Below are positions 7,865-16,551 of a stretch of 64,000 nucleotides of DNA, piece by piece. The stretch lies in the NCBI RefSeq assembly GCF_000317675.1, contig NC_019776.1, positions 2,108,001-2,172,000 of the forward strand, given 5' to 3'. The translations under genes and the position numbers were made by a program. Source of the stretch: Cyanobacterium aponinum PCC 10605. Lineage in GTDB: Bacteria > Cyanobacteriota > Cyanobacteriia > Cyanobacteriales > Cyanobacteriaceae. Each line of letters begins with the position of its first letter. The stretch's first letter is position 1. The notes beneath the pieces are model-generated. The model was given only the letters and a program-made list of their open reading frames with translations. It ran no database searches and was not told where the DNA came from.

Positions 7865-9811
7865 ATGAACGATTTATGGACTATTGAAGATAGTAATAAT
7901 TTATATCAAATTGAAGGTTGGGGGCATCCCTATTTTGCCATAAACGAGTTAGGAAACATTACCGTTTCTCCTCAAGGTAATGATTATAAAATTGATTTAT
8001 TTGAATTAGTTAAAAATTTACAAAAAAGAGATATTCAGTTACCTTTATTAATTCGTTTTTCTGACATTTTAGCTGACCGTTTACAACGCTTACATTCTTG
8101 TATTGAAGATGCGATCGCACGCTATGATTATAACAATGTTTATCGAGGGGTTTATCCAATTAAATGTAACCAACATCGTCAATTGGTAGAAGCTTTGGTA
8201 GAGTACGGAAAACCTTATCATTTTGGCTTAGAAGTGGGTTCAAAACCAGAATTAATGATTGCTTTGGCTACTTTAGAAGTAGATGAAACGGGAGAAACTT
8301 TACTTATTTGTAATGGTTATAAAGATGAAGATTATTTAGAAACTGCCCTTTTAGCTCAACAGGTAGGACATAATTTAATTATAGTAATTGAGCAAATAAA
8401 TGAGCTTTATATTATCTTAGAATTAAGCAAAAAATTTAACTTAAAACCTCAATTAGGAGTAAGGGCAAAATTACAAACAAAAGGCTCTGGGCATTGGGGA
8501 GATTCCACCGGGGAAAAAGCTAAATTTGGTTTAACTATTCCCGAAATTGTTGCAGTGGTGAATAGACTAGAAAAAACTGATCAATTAGAGTGTTTACAAT
8601 TGTTACATTTTCACATTGGTTCGCAAATTTCTTCCATTGCTGTTATCAAAGATGCTATTAGAGAAGCTAGTCAAATTTATGTGCAGTTGGTAACGATGGG
8701 GGCAGGGATGAAATATCTTGATGTTGGTGGTGGTTTAGCTGTGGACTATGATGGTTCAAAAACCAATTTTTATGCCTCTAAAAACTACAATATGCAAAAC
8801 TATGCCAATGATATTGTGGCGGCGGTAAAAGATGCCTGTGATGAAAAAAATATTCCCCATCCAATTCTTGTTAGTGAAAGTGGAAGAGCGATCGCATCTC
8901 ATCATTCTGTGTTAATATTTAATGTAGTAAATAGTAATAATCCGCCTCAAGAATTACCGATTATTGGAGAAGAAAAAGAACATTTAGTTATTAGAAATTT
9001 ATGGGAAACTTACGAAAATATTGATGAAGAAAACTATCAAGAAATGTACCATGATGCGGTGCAGTTTAAAGATGAAGCTATCAGTTTATTTAACTTTGGC
9101 TATTTAACCTTAAAAGAAAGGGCAAAGGCTGAACAAATTTATTGGGGATGCTGTCGTAAAATTTATGAAATTACCCAAAAAGAATCTTATGTTAGTGATG
9201 ATTTAAATGATTTAGCTGACTTAATGATTTCTACCTATTATGTTAATTTGTCCGTATTTCAATCCGCCCCTGATGCTTGGGCAATTGATCAATTATTTCC
9301 TGTTTTACCTATTCATCGACTTAATGAAAAACCAAATAAAAAGGCAATTCTAGCTGATTTAACTTGTGATAGCGATGGGAAAATAGATAAGTTTATTGAT
9401 TTATTAGATGTAAAAAAATCTTTAGAATTACACTCTTTAGAGACTAATAAAAATGATGAAAATATTGATAATTTAATTCCTGAAAGTAATGATTTTAAAC
9501 CCTATTATTTAGGTATGTTTTTAGTCGGAGCTTATCAAGAAATTATGGGGAATTTGCATAATCTTTTTGGGGATATAAATGTGGTGCATATTGAATGTAA
9601 AAAAGATGCTTATCAAATCAAATATGTCGTCAAAGGAGATACTGTAACAGAGGTGTTAAAATACGTGGAATATTCTGCTGAGGATTTAACAGAAAAACTT
9701 CGTTGTTTGACAGAAAATGCTTTAGCAAAAAATCAAATTGACTTAGATAATTCTCAAAGATTGATTAAAAACTATGAGGAAAATTTACGCAGTTATACTT
9801 ATTTAATTTAA
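7865..9811 (+). CDS. speA: Biosynthetic arginine decarboxylase
   Basis: The enzyme is PLP-dependent and converts arginine to agmatine, the first step of polyamine synthesis. The reading frame opens at a TTG (7850), but the ATG at 7865 gives MNDLWTIEDSNNLYQIEGWG, the usual family start (648 residues). The PLP lysine lies in YRGVYPIKCNQHRQLVEAL, the glycine-rich phosphate loop in YLDVGGGLAVDYDGS, and LLHFHIGSQISS is the conserved His block. Length and domain order (TIM barrel, then beta domain, then C-terminal extension) are normal for SpeA. Confidence 0.96.
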   Translation: MNDLWTIEDSNNLYQIEGWGHPYFAINELGNITVSPQGNDYKIDLFELVKNLQKRDIQLPLLIRFSDILADRLQRLHSCIEDAIARYDYNNVYRGVYPIKCNQHRQLVEALVEYGKPYHFGLEVGSKPELMIALATLEVDETGETLLICNGYKDEDYLETALLAQQVGHNLIIVIEQINELYIILELSKKFNLKPQLGVRAKLQTKGSGHWGDSTGEKAKFGLTIPEIVAVVNRLEKTDQLECLQLLHFHIGSQISSIAVIKDAIREASQIYVQLVTMGAGMKYLDVGGGLAVDYDGSKTNFYASKNYNMQNYANDIVAAVKDACDEKNIPHPILVSESGRAIASHHSVLIFNVVNSNNPPQELPIIGEEKEHLVIRNLWETYENIDEENYQEMYHDAVQFKDEAISLFNFGYLTLKERAKAEQIYWGCCRKIYEITQKESYVSDDLNDLADLMISTYYVNLSVFQSAPDAWAIDQLFPVLPIHRLNEKPNKKAILADLTCDSDGKIDKFIDLLDVKKSLELHSLETNKNDENIDNLIPESNDFKPYYLGMFLVGAYQEIMGNLHNLFGDINVVHIECKKDAYQIKYVVKGDTVTEVLKYVEYSAEDLTEKLRCLTENALAKNQIDLDNSQRLIKNYEENLRSYTYLI

Positions 9812-9876
9812 GGTAGTTTTTTGTGGTTTTAGGTGTTAGCTATTGGTTTAACTAAAAGCTATTATTATTAGAAATT

Positions 9877-11331
9877 ATGATCAAAAAATTAGGCAAAATA
9901 TGGCAATGGTTGGGATTCACTTTTATAACCATCGCTATTGTCATTACTACCCATCATGTTGCTTTTGCGGATGTTACTCCCTCTACTTATCGGGATTTAC
10001 AATTTCCCCCTCTAGCGGAAATTAAGTTGCCTGAATATGAACGTTATCAATTGGATAATGGTATGGTAATCTATCTGATAGAGGATCATCGTTTACCCTT
10101 AATCAGTGGTAATGCTGTGATTCGCACAGGGTCAAGGTTTGATCCCCCTTCTCAAGTCGGTTTAGCTGAATTAACGGGGAGTTTAATTCGTTTAGGTGGT
10201 ACGGCTAATTATTCTCCAGAGCAATTAAATTCTATTTTAGAGCAAAAAGCGGCTGCGATCGAATCTTCTATTGATGAAACGATGGGTAGTGTTAGTTTTT
10301 CCTCTCTCAGTTACGATTTAGACACTATTTTTCCTCTTTTTGCCGAAGTAATACAATCTCCAGCCTTCGACTCTCAACAGCTAGAAGTATTGAAAACTCA
10401 AGCAAAAGGTGCGATCGCACGTCGTAATGATGACCCCGGAAACATAGCCAGTAGGGAATTCAAAAAACTTGTTTATGGAGAAAATAACCCCTATGCAAGA
10501 ACAATTGAGTATAATACCCTAGACAATATACAACAATCAGACATTAAAAATTTTCATAGTAAATATGTTCGTCCAGAGGGAATTATTTTGGGTATAGTCG
10601 GAGACTTTGATTCTTCCCAAATAAAAGAAAAGATTGCTCAATACTTTGGTAACTGGCAAGGAAATTCACAGGTAAAACCAACATTTGACACAATCACTTC
10701 AAAACAAGAAAAGAGCAAAGGAATATTTATTGCTGATCAACCACAACTAACTCAAAGTAATATTTTACTCGGTCATTTAGCTGGTAAATTAAATGATCCT
10801 AATTATCCTACCCTTAGCGTCATGAATGGGGTTTTAAATGGCTTTGGAGGCAGACTACATAATGAAATCAGATCTCGCCAAGGATTAGCTTATTCTGTCT
10901 ATGGTATTTGGCAAGGTGCTTATGACTACCCCGGTTTATTTGTAGCAGGAGGCCAAACAAAAACTGATACAACAACTCAATTCATCAAAACGATGAAAGA
11001 AGAAATCGAGAAATTACGCACTCAACCCATTACAGAAGCGGAATTAAACTATGCCAAAGACTCTATACTTAACTCTTTTGTCTTTAAATTTCAGAATCCT
11101 AGTCAAACCCTATCTCGAATGATGACTTATGAATATTATGATTACCCCCAAAACTTTATATTTGACTATCAACAAGGGGTAAAAAATACTCAAATAGATG
11201 ATGTTTTGAACGTTGCTCAAGAATATTTACACCCAGACAAAATTGTGACTTTAGTGGTAGGAAATGAAGAAGAAATAAAGCAAGAGTTACAAACTTTAGG
11301 ACAAAATATCAAACAGATAGAAATTGAATAG
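9877..11331 (+). CDS. M16 family peptidase homologue lacking the zinc motif, exported
   Basis: This 484-residue protein starts with a signal peptide/anchor (hydrophobic residues about 12-31, ending HHVAFADV). Two M16 domains follow. Where active M16 enzymes have HXXEH this protein reads VGLAELTGSL, so the zinc ligands are absent. The second half carries the peptide-cradling block (NEIRSRQGLAYSVYGIW). Cyanobacteria often encode an M16 heterodimer with one active and one inactive subunit, but no active partner is adjacent here. It is likely a periplasmic regulatory or substrate-binding subunit rather than a protease. Confidence 0.88.
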   Translation: MIKKLGKIWQWLGFTFITIAIVITTHHVAFADVTPSTYRDLQFPPLAEIKLPEYERYQLDNGMVIYLIEDHRLPLISGNAVIRTGSRFDPPSQVGLAELTGSLIRLGGTANYSPEQLNSILEQKAAAIESSIDETMGSVSFSSLSYDLDTIFPLFAEVIQSPAFDSQQLEVLKTQAKGAIARRNDDPGNIASREFKKLVYGENNPYARTIEYNTLDNIQQSDIKNFHSKYVRPEGIILGIVGDFDSSQIKEKIAQYFGNWQGNSQVKPTFDTITSKQEKSKGIFIADQPQLTQSNILLGHLAGKLNDPNYPTLSVMNGVLNGFGGRLHNEIRSRQGLAYSVYGIWQGAYDYPGLFVAGGQTKTDTTTQFIKTMKEEIEKLRTQPITEAELNYAKDSILNSFVFKFQNPSQTLSRMMTYEYYDYPQNFIFDYQQGVKNTQIDDVLNVAQEYLHPDKIVTLVVGNEEEIKQELQTLGQNIKQIEIE

Positions 11332-11486
11332 GGTATTGGGGGGTTGAGGGGAAATGAGTTTGGAGGAGAGGGTGATGAGGTGATGAGGTGAGAGGGGGAA
11401 GTAGGGGCAATGGCTATTCGCCCGTACAGGTGTTCGGAGTTTTTAATTCTTAATTCTCAACTATTCACCATTTACCTTTGCCCTCG

Positions 11487-11518
11487 CCCCTCTTGAGGGG
11501 GGATAAAGCAGGGTTTTT
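11487..11518 (+). terminator. Possible rho-independent terminator after the M16 gene
   Basis: A 6-bp stem CCCCTC (11487-11492) pairs with GAGGGG (11495-11500). A purine stretch and a TTTTTT run follow at about 11514-11519. It lies 155 bp after the M16 stop. The T run is some distance from the stem, so the call is weak. Confidence 0.3.
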
Positions 11519-11555
11519 TCATTCTCAAAAATGTCAAGTTTTGAAACTAACAAAT

Positions 11556-11762
11556 AACCTCAGTTCGGTTTAAGAATATCTGATAAGGTTAGGTGTCAGG
11601 TGTCAGGTTGCAGGTTGCAGGTGGTAGGGGTTTTTAGCAAGGGGCTTAAGCCCCTTGTTTAAGTCAGTTCGGATTAAGGCAATTTTATCGTTATTTCTAA
11701 GAAACCATAAGGTTTTCTGACTGCGAGTTGGGATGCTTTCAGCTTATCCAAAACTCAGGTTA
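11556..11762 (+). mobile_element. R1-R2 composite miniature element, TA-flanked
   Basis: It begins at TA (11555-11556) followed by ACCTCAGTTCGGTTTAAG (module R1) and a heptamer tail (11591-11623). A perfect palindrome CAAGGGGCTTAAGCCCCTTG lies at 11638-11657. The ~100 bp module R2 (11662-11760) ends in AACTCAGGT, followed by TA at 11761-11762. The outer ends are imperfect inverted repeats, and TA on both sides suggests a TA target duplication. No ORF is present. Confidence 0.65.
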
Positions 11763-11980
11763 ACAAATAGTAACAGATACCTTAAGGGGGGACAATAACT
11801 CTAAAAACCTTATAGGTAGCAGGTAGCAGGTGTTAGGTTTTGTCTCCACTAATATTTATCATTATCTCTATTTACTCAATGGTTCAAATAATAGGCAAAA
11901 CTATTGGATTATCAACATTTTGAGATAATATGTCTGGCTATTTATTTCGTAAATACAAAACACTATTCATGTATTTAAAA

Positions 11981-12013
11981 CCTGCAACCTGAAACCTGAA
12001 ACCTAAAACCTAC
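11981..12013 (-). repeat. Heptanucleotide tandem array
   Basis: On the minus strand this is a run of 7-bp units AGGTTTT/AGGTTTC/AGGTTGC. Comparable arrays lie at 1065-1100, 11591-11623, 11814-11839, 17178-17203, 22345-22378, 38166-38201 and 61288-61326. Units vary at their last three bases. Cyanobacterial genomes are known to carry short tandem heptamer repeats (STRR). Confidence 0.7.
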
Positions 12014-12221
12014 CCTCACTGCAGTTTCATTGTCTCCCCGTCAGAACAGATACAGGAGTTTTTAAGTATTAATTAATCAATTATTAATAAAAAACGCTCC
12101 CCCCTACTGTGGGAGAGGGGTTGGGGGTTAGGGCAAGATAATTTTACCCAGACTTTGAAAAAACCTTGGGGATAAAGGGGGGTTTGCCCCTTGCCCTTTG
12201 CTCATTACCCCTAAAATAAAC

Positions 12222-12872
12222 TTATGAATCAGCAATTTTGTTAACTTTAGAAAGTATAAATAGACTGCCGTCACCTCCTCTACCAATACGCATTGATTCG
12301 TCAATATAAGTGACTTTTAAACTAGGTATTCGCCCTTGAGGATTTCTGGCGTTAAATACTTTGACAGGTTCAAAAATGGGGGTTTTTATATTAACTATTT
12401 TTTGAATAGCTAAAAAACGCTTATCAAAATTAACGTTAATAGTATCTTGGGGAAGCAAATCACCATCTTTAATTTGAGGGGAAAAAGTAGCGGTAACTTT
12501 TACATAACCTTTAACCAAACCAGAGGAATGTTCCACAAAAGCCACGTTAAAAAAAGATGTTTTTTGGGTATCAATTATTTGATAAACTTGCCTCAACTTT
12601 AAACCTAAAGGTAATTTATTTAAAGACCTTATTTCCCTTGCAGTTGAATAATTTAATTGCCAAATTCCATCTAATAAATTTACGCCATAAACTAATGGTT
12701 TAGGAAAAGGATTAAGGGCTTCTAAATTAAGTGTTATTTTCTCTATTTTAAGGCTATCGTCTCCGGAAATCAGGGTATCAGTAATCGGATATTGAGGATT
12801 AATATTGAGAGTTTGAGCGACTTTACTAATACTGTCTAATAATTCTTGCTTCAGAAGTAATCTACTATTCAA
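12222..12872 (-). CDS. PAP/fibrillin family protein
   Basis: The 216-residue protein has the fibrillin opening KQELLDSISKVAQTLNINPQ, the domain signature NLLDGIWQLNYSTAREIRSL (about 85-104) and VYQIIDTQKTSFFNVAFVEH. It closes with the family's terminal strand TYIDESMRIGRGGDGSLFIL. These proteins bind thylakoid lipids and plastoglobule-like bodies. The first codon is TTG at 12872. It is supported by AAGAGG just upstream on the minus strand and by the lack of any nearby ATG in frame. Confidence 0.88.
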   Translation of the reverse strand: MNSRLLLKQELLDSISKVAQTLNINPQYPITDTLISGDDSLKIEKITLNLEALNPFPKPLVYGVNLLDGIWQLNYSTAREIRSLNKLPLGLKLRQVYQIIDTQKTSFFNVAFVEHSSGLVKGYVKVTATFSPQIKDGDLLPQDTINVNFDKRFLAIQKIVNIKTPIFEPVKVFNARNPQGRIPSLKVTYIDESMRIGRGGDGSLFILSKVNKIADS

Positions 12873-12977
12873 AGTAACCTCTTGCTTTTTGATAAAACTA
12901 ACGGATGATAAGCGTCAGATAACTTTTGTTTGGAAGAGTTTGTAATCTCTTCATTCCTCATTCCCCATTGAAATAGG

Positions 12978-13271
12978 CTAGTCAGTTAAGTAAAGTAGTC
13001 TTTTGCCGTGAATCAGGGCGGCTACGGTTACTGTTTCTCCTTCAATGCGATACAATAAACGATAGCTATAAGCAAATTGTTCCATTACTTTTGATTCCTC
13101 AATTTCTGGAATTAGTCTGCCTTTAGTGGCATCTTGGGTTAATTCATCGGTTATTTCAATTACTTTTTGTACTACTGCCGCCGCATAAGACGGTGAATCC
13201 CTTGCAATATAAGCTGCGATCGCCTCTACATCTTCTACTGCTTTAGGAGACCAAACTACTCGATAAGCCAT
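12978..13271 (-). CDS. Type II toxin, RelE/ParE family
   Basis: The 97-residue protein has the ParE start YRVVWSPKAVEDVEAIAAYI and KGRLIPEIEESKVMEQF. The basic C-terminal strand YSYRLLYRIEGETVTVAALIHGKRLL is also present. It overlaps the antitoxin gene by 16 bases and is read after it. ParE toxins poison DNA gyrase while RelE toxins cut mRNA; the sequence alone does not decide which, though the helix-rich start looks ParE-like. Confidence 0.9.
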   Translation of the reverse strand: MAYRVVWSPKAVEDVEAIAAYIARDSPSYAAAVVQKVIEITDELTQDATKGRLIPEIEESKVMEQFAYSYRLLYRIEGETVTVAALIHGKRLLYLTD

Positions 13272-13444
13272 TTATTTAACAACCCTTCTACTTCTGCTTG
13301 TTGTAAAACTCCTTGAGTATCGGCTATTTGTAAGCCTTGACGAATTTTTCCCAGTACATATAAGTGATACTGTATATCTTCAATTGTGCAATCATCTGGT
13401 AATTTTCTCAACATAGATTGTACTTTTTCTTTGGTAGAATTCAT
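13256..13444 (-). CDS. Small antitoxin paired with the ParE-like toxin
   Basis: This 62-residue acidic protein (KLPDDCTIEDIQYHLYVLGKIRQGL...VEGLLNKWL) lies directly upstream of and overlaps the ParE-like gene. The pattern MLRKLPDDCTIEDIQYHLY is the common small-antitoxin form paired with ParE in cyanobacteria. Helices replace an obvious DNA-binding N-terminus, so autoregulation is uncertain. Confidence 0.8.
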   Translation of the reverse strand: MNSTKEKVQSMLRKLPDDCTIEDIQYHLYVLGKIRQGLQIADTQGVLQQAEVEGLLNKWLIE

Positions 13445-13501
13445 AGTAATAGGGATAAAACTTAATAAACTTAATATATCGATTCATTTATCAGTTATTT
13501 T

Positions 13502-13598
13502 AGCTTCTTCCGTAAGAAGCCTCACACCTAGTTTTCGACAAAAACAATAATTAAACAGGTGTGAGACGGGGCTTTTAAAGAGCGGAAATAGTTCTGCC
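13502..13598 (+). other. Three successive stem-loops, possible mobile-element end
   Basis: GCTTCTT(CCGT)AAGAAGC is a perfect 7-bp hairpin at 13503-13520. CTCACACCT (about 13521-13529) pairs with AGGTGTGAG (about 13557-13565). CGGGGC (about 13567-13572) pairs with GCCCCG further on (ending about 13601). Three hairpins ahead of a promoter-like TATAAT resemble the end of an IS200/IS605- or IscB-type element, but no transposase is present. They could equally be the terminator region of an unknown transcript. Confidence 0.4.
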
Positions 13599-13639
13599 CC
13601 GGTTCCCCTCATGAATTACGGGCAAGGTTTATGGTATAA

Positions 13640-13940
13640 TTAACTTAATCGGTGCTAGAGAGATGTAGCCGTAGTCGGCGAACTCCCCGTTGTATAAAGG
13701 CTAGAGACTACCTATCTTCAAGGATAGCCCCAATACTTCACTGTTCCTCTTGTAAGCAATGATCATAAATGAGCACTCATTGGGTGACAAAACTAAACAA
13801 AATTATGACCTCTGGAATGGGGGATAAAGCCTATCGCCAGAAAGTAAGTCTGGTTACTTCTCGAAGTAAAAAGCATTTCTTTGGGTAGGAAGCCTAGACT
13901 TTACCGTCAGGTCAGTGTGGGTAGTTCACTCTAGTTCGGA
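13640..13940 (+). ncRNA. Candidate structured RNA, possibly HEARO/omega-RNA-like (orphan)
   Basis: A TATAAT box at 13635-13640 precedes a segment with many short stems. These include CTATC/GATAG (about 13711-13726), AATGA/TCATT (about 13758-13780), CCAGA/TCTGG (about 13837-13853) and TTACTT/AAGTAA (about 13854-13869). The blocks GTCGGCGAACTCCCCGTTGT and AAAGGCTAGAGACTACC remind me of HEARO RNAs, the omega RNAs of IscB elements. That resemblance is from memory only. No IscB gene or other HNH nuclease gene is in the window. It could be an orphan RNA left by a decayed element or an unrelated RNA. Confidence 0.4.
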
Positions 13941-14193
13941 TTGATAAAGATTAATTCGTTAACTGACGTTATACACTTATTTAGTAGAAAAAGAATTTTT
14001 ATTTCGTTTTGCCCTCACAAAGGCTACGAGGTTGATTACCTTTCCTCCAAAAAAATATTATATATCACTAATGCCGTAAACGGCAGGGAATCTAAGACCC
14101 ACGATTTTTGGGAAAAATGACGTTTTCTAATTTGTACTCAATTTACACTAAAAACCTGCCACCTGATACCTGATACCTAAACCTATTCAATAG

Positions 14194-15240
14194 TTAATTA
14201 GTAATTCCTAACTGCTCATTACTAACGGATTTCTCTCCTTGAAAATTGCGGATACGGTCTAATACTTGATTATCCACCGCTTCTTTAGCGATACGAATGG
14301 CACTAAAGATAGAAGGCGCCTGAGAACTACCGTGACTTATAATACAAACTCCATTTACCCCGAATAATAAAGCCCCTCCATGCTCTGCGTGATCAATTCT
14401 TTGCTTGATGCGACGCAAATTTGGTTTCAAAATACCTGTACCAATTTTACCTCTGACTCCATAGGGTAATTCCTCTTTGATTATTTGTAACATAATCTCC
14501 CCTACCGCTTCGGCAAATTTTAACAAGACATTTCCCACAAAGCCATCGCAAACGATGACATCAAAGTTTCCGGAAAGAACGTCTCTGCCTTCTGCATTAC
14601 CGATAAAGGGGATTTTCGGATTCTCAGAAAGTAATTTATAAGTTTCTTTTGCTAATTCATTCCCTTTGCTTGATTCCTCACCGATATTGATCAAGCCTAC
14701 TTTTGGATCTTCAACTCCCAATACATACTTACTATAAACTGTTCCCATGAGGGCAAATTGTTCTAAGTATTTAGGTTTAGAGTCCACATTTGCTCCAACA
14801 TCGAGGACAATTACTGATTTATTGGCATACATGGTGGGAAAAACAGCACCAATAGCGGGGCGATCGATTCCTTTGAGTCTGCCGAGTCCGAGTAAAGCGG
14901 CGGCCATTGCGGCTCCTGAATGTCCAGCCGAAACTACTGCTTGGGCTCTATTTTCCCTTACTAACCCCATTGCCACATTAATAGAAGCATTCGGCTTACG
15001 ACGAACCCCCACAAGAGCCTCTTCTTCCATCGAGACAACTCCATCGGCGGCTACTATTTCAATATTGGTCGAGGTACAACCATGGTGATCTAATTGTGCC
15101 TGAATAGCTTCAGGATCGCCGACTAAAAGTATATCGACATCTAGTTCTGCTGAAGCTCTAATTGCACCAGCTACGATTTCTTGAGGGGCATTATCTCCGC
15201 CCATTGCATCCACTGCTATTTTTGCGCGCGTCTCTGCCAT
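14194..15240 (-). CDS. plsX: Phosphate acyltransferase PlsX
   Basis: The 348-residue enzyme converts acyl-ACP and phosphate to acyl-phosphate, which feeds glycerophospholipid synthesis. Family blocks are present in order: KIAVDAMGGDNAPQEIV at the N-terminus, VSAGHSGAAMAAALLGLGRL (about 104-123), NVDSKPKYLEQFALMG and the C-terminal AEHGGALLFGVNGVCIISHG. It lacks membrane segments, as expected of this soluble peripheral enzyme. The usual cyanobacterial partner fabH does not follow within this window. Confidence 0.96.
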   Translation of the reverse strand: MAETRAKIAVDAMGGDNAPQEIVAGAIRASAELDVDILLVGDPEAIQAQLDHHGCTSTNIEIVAADGVVSMEEEALVGVRRKPNASINVAMGLVRENRAQAVVSAGHSGAAMAAALLGLGRLKGIDRPAIGAVFPTMYANKSVIVLDVGANVDSKPKYLEQFALMGTVYSKYVLGVEDPKVGLINIGEESSKGNELAKETYKLLSENPKIPFIGNAEGRDVLSGNFDVIVCDGFVGNVLLKFAEAVGEIMLQIIKEELPYGVRGKIGTGILKPNLRRIKQRIDHAEHGGALLFGVNGVCIISHGSSQAPSIFSAIRIAKEAVDNQVLDRIRNFQGEKSVSNEQLGITN

Positions 15241-15291
15241 TGGTCAATCTATTGGGTTTAAAATCTCTCAAATTATATCATAATTGAGTCT

Positions 15292-15621
15292 TTATGCCTT
15301 GTCTTCTTCTTCCTCAGTGATAATTTCAATGATGCGAGGCTCTGAAGAGTTGCTATTTTCTTCTTTGCTGGTTTTTTGATTATTTTGTTGTTGGAGAATT
15401 TCATCGACAAATTTACGGGCTTCTTCTGTATTCATTTTCCCTTTATTAACCATTTCATCGGCTATTTGTTGTAGTCTGTGGGGAAACTCACCATTAATGA
15501 CTAATTTATCGGCTTGTTCTTTTAATTCTTGTAGGGCATCGTTAGCTTTTTCTACGGCTAATCCTGCAATACCTACTCCTAGATAAAATGCTTTTTGTAA
15601 AAGGTTTTCTGGTTCACTCAT
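15292..15621 (-). CDS. Phasin-like small protein
   Basis: This 109-residue, highly charged protein has the start NLLQKAFYLGVGIAGLAVEK followed by amphipathic helices (NDALQELKEQADKLV) and an acidic low-complexity tail ending EEEEDK. The pattern matches the short phasin-like/PhaF-type family common in cyanobacteria. No PHA synthesis gene is nearby, so a granule role is unproven. It lies 51 bp upstream of plsX in the same orientation and may be co-transcribed with it. Confidence 0.7.
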   Translation of the reverse strand: MSEPENLLQKAFYLGVGIAGLAVEKANDALQELKEQADKLVINGEFPHRLQQIADEMVNKGKMNTEEARKFVDEILQQQNNQKTSKEENSNSSEPRIIEIITEEEEDKA

Positions 15622-15715
15622 AATGGTTTAAGTTTTTTGTGGATATTTACTATATCTATGTTATCTCGAACTGAAGTTATAATTGGGTTTGATTTTTACG
15701 GGAGGTATTAACTTT

Positions 15716-16468
15716 ATGAATCTGAAGGCAATTATATTTGATGTAGATGGTACGATCGCAGAAACGGAAAGAGATGGTCATAGAATAGCTTTTAATCGGG
15801 CTTTTGAGCGAGAGAATTTGTCATGGCATTGGGATGTGGATTTATATGGAGAGTTATTGGAGATTGGGGGCGGAAAGGAGCGTATTAGATATTATATTTC
15901 TAATTATTTGCCTTCTTTTAATATTAATCAGTCTTTAGATGAGTTTATTGCCCATTTACATTTACTAAAAAGTAGATATTATCGTCAATTACTGGAAAAT
16001 AATTCTATTCCTTTACGTTTGGGAGTGAAAAGATTAATTCAAGAGGCTTATTCTCAGGGGGTAAAAGTTGCGATCGCATCTACGGCTTCTGTAGCAAATG
16101 TGGAGGCACTATTAGAAACCAGTTTAGGAAATCCTATGGCTAGTTGGTTTGAAGTGATAGCGGCGGGGGATATGGTAGAGAGAAAAAAACCAGCACCAGA
16201 TATTTACTTATTAGCACTGGAAAAACTTAATTTATCACCCCATGAATGTATTGCCATTGAAGATACAAATCAAGGATTAACTGCCGCCGTTAAAGCAGGT
16301 TTGAAAACAGTTGTCACTGTAAATCAATATACGGAAAAGCAAAATTTTGATGAAGCAATATTAGTTTTAAATCATCTGGGAGAAAAAGACTTACCATTTC
16401 GGGTGATACAGGGTGAAAATTATGGGGAAAAATACTTTAATTTATCCCTAGCGGAAAAATTGATTTAG
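15716..16468 (+). CDS. cbbY: HAD hydrolase, CbbY/beta-phosphoglucomutase-like
   Basis: The 250-residue enzyme has HAD motif I IIFDVDGTIAETERDGH, motif II ATASV-type (AIASTASVANVEALL), motif III lysine in ERKKPAPDIYLLAL and motif IV CIAIEDTNQGLTAAVKAGLK. CbbY proteins of photosynthetic organisms dephosphorylate xylulose-1,5-bisphosphate, a Rubisco inhibitor, which makes that the best guess. The start at 15716 is chosen over an upstream TTG (15683) because GGGAGG lies 10 bases ahead and the HAD motif should begin near residue 6. Confidence 0.88.
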   Translation: MNLKAIIFDVDGTIAETERDGHRIAFNRAFERENLSWHWDVDLYGELLEIGGGKERIRYYISNYLPSFNINQSLDEFIAHLHLLKSRYYRQLLENNSIPLRLGVKRLIQEAYSQGVKVAIASTASVANVEALLETSLGNPMASWFEVIAAGDMVERKKPAPDIYLLALEKLNLSPHECIAIEDTNQGLTAAVKAGLKTVVTVNQYTEKQNFDEAILVLNHLGEKDLPFRVIQGENYGEKYFNLSLAEKLI

Positions 16469-16551
16469 TGAAGCGATCGGGCAAAAGGTTGATAAGGTGT
16501 TAAGATACTTTAAAATTTAATTCAGTCATTTAATTAAAACAGGATTGGTTC

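Larger units (their letters stand above)
11332..12221. other. Long repeat-filled intergenic region
   Basis: These 890 bases contain no convincing gene. They hold a hairpin CCCCTC/GAGGGG at 11487-11500 followed by a T run (a possible M16 terminator), and an R1-R2 composite repeat (11556-11760). They also hold two further heptamer arrays (11814-11839 and 11981-12013) and GC-rich filler around 12098-12135. All of these look like dispersed sequence also present elsewhere in the window. Confidence 0.65.
13445..14193. other. 750-bp non-coding block with structured segments
   Basis: No gene-like ORF was found. From left to right it holds a chain of three stem-loops (13502-13598), a TATAAT box (13635-13640) and a long structured-looking segment (about 13640-13940). 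An AT-rich part follows, with a small hairpin GCCGT/ACGGC near 14073-14085, and then a short heptamer array (about 14157-14185) next to the plsX stop. Confidence 0.6.

Noticed and set aside
11638-11657. Terminator hairpin CAAGGGGCTTAAGCCCCTTG
   Set aside because: The perfect palindrome is part of a dispersed composite repeat and is 300 bp from the nearest stop, so a dedicated terminator role is not supported.
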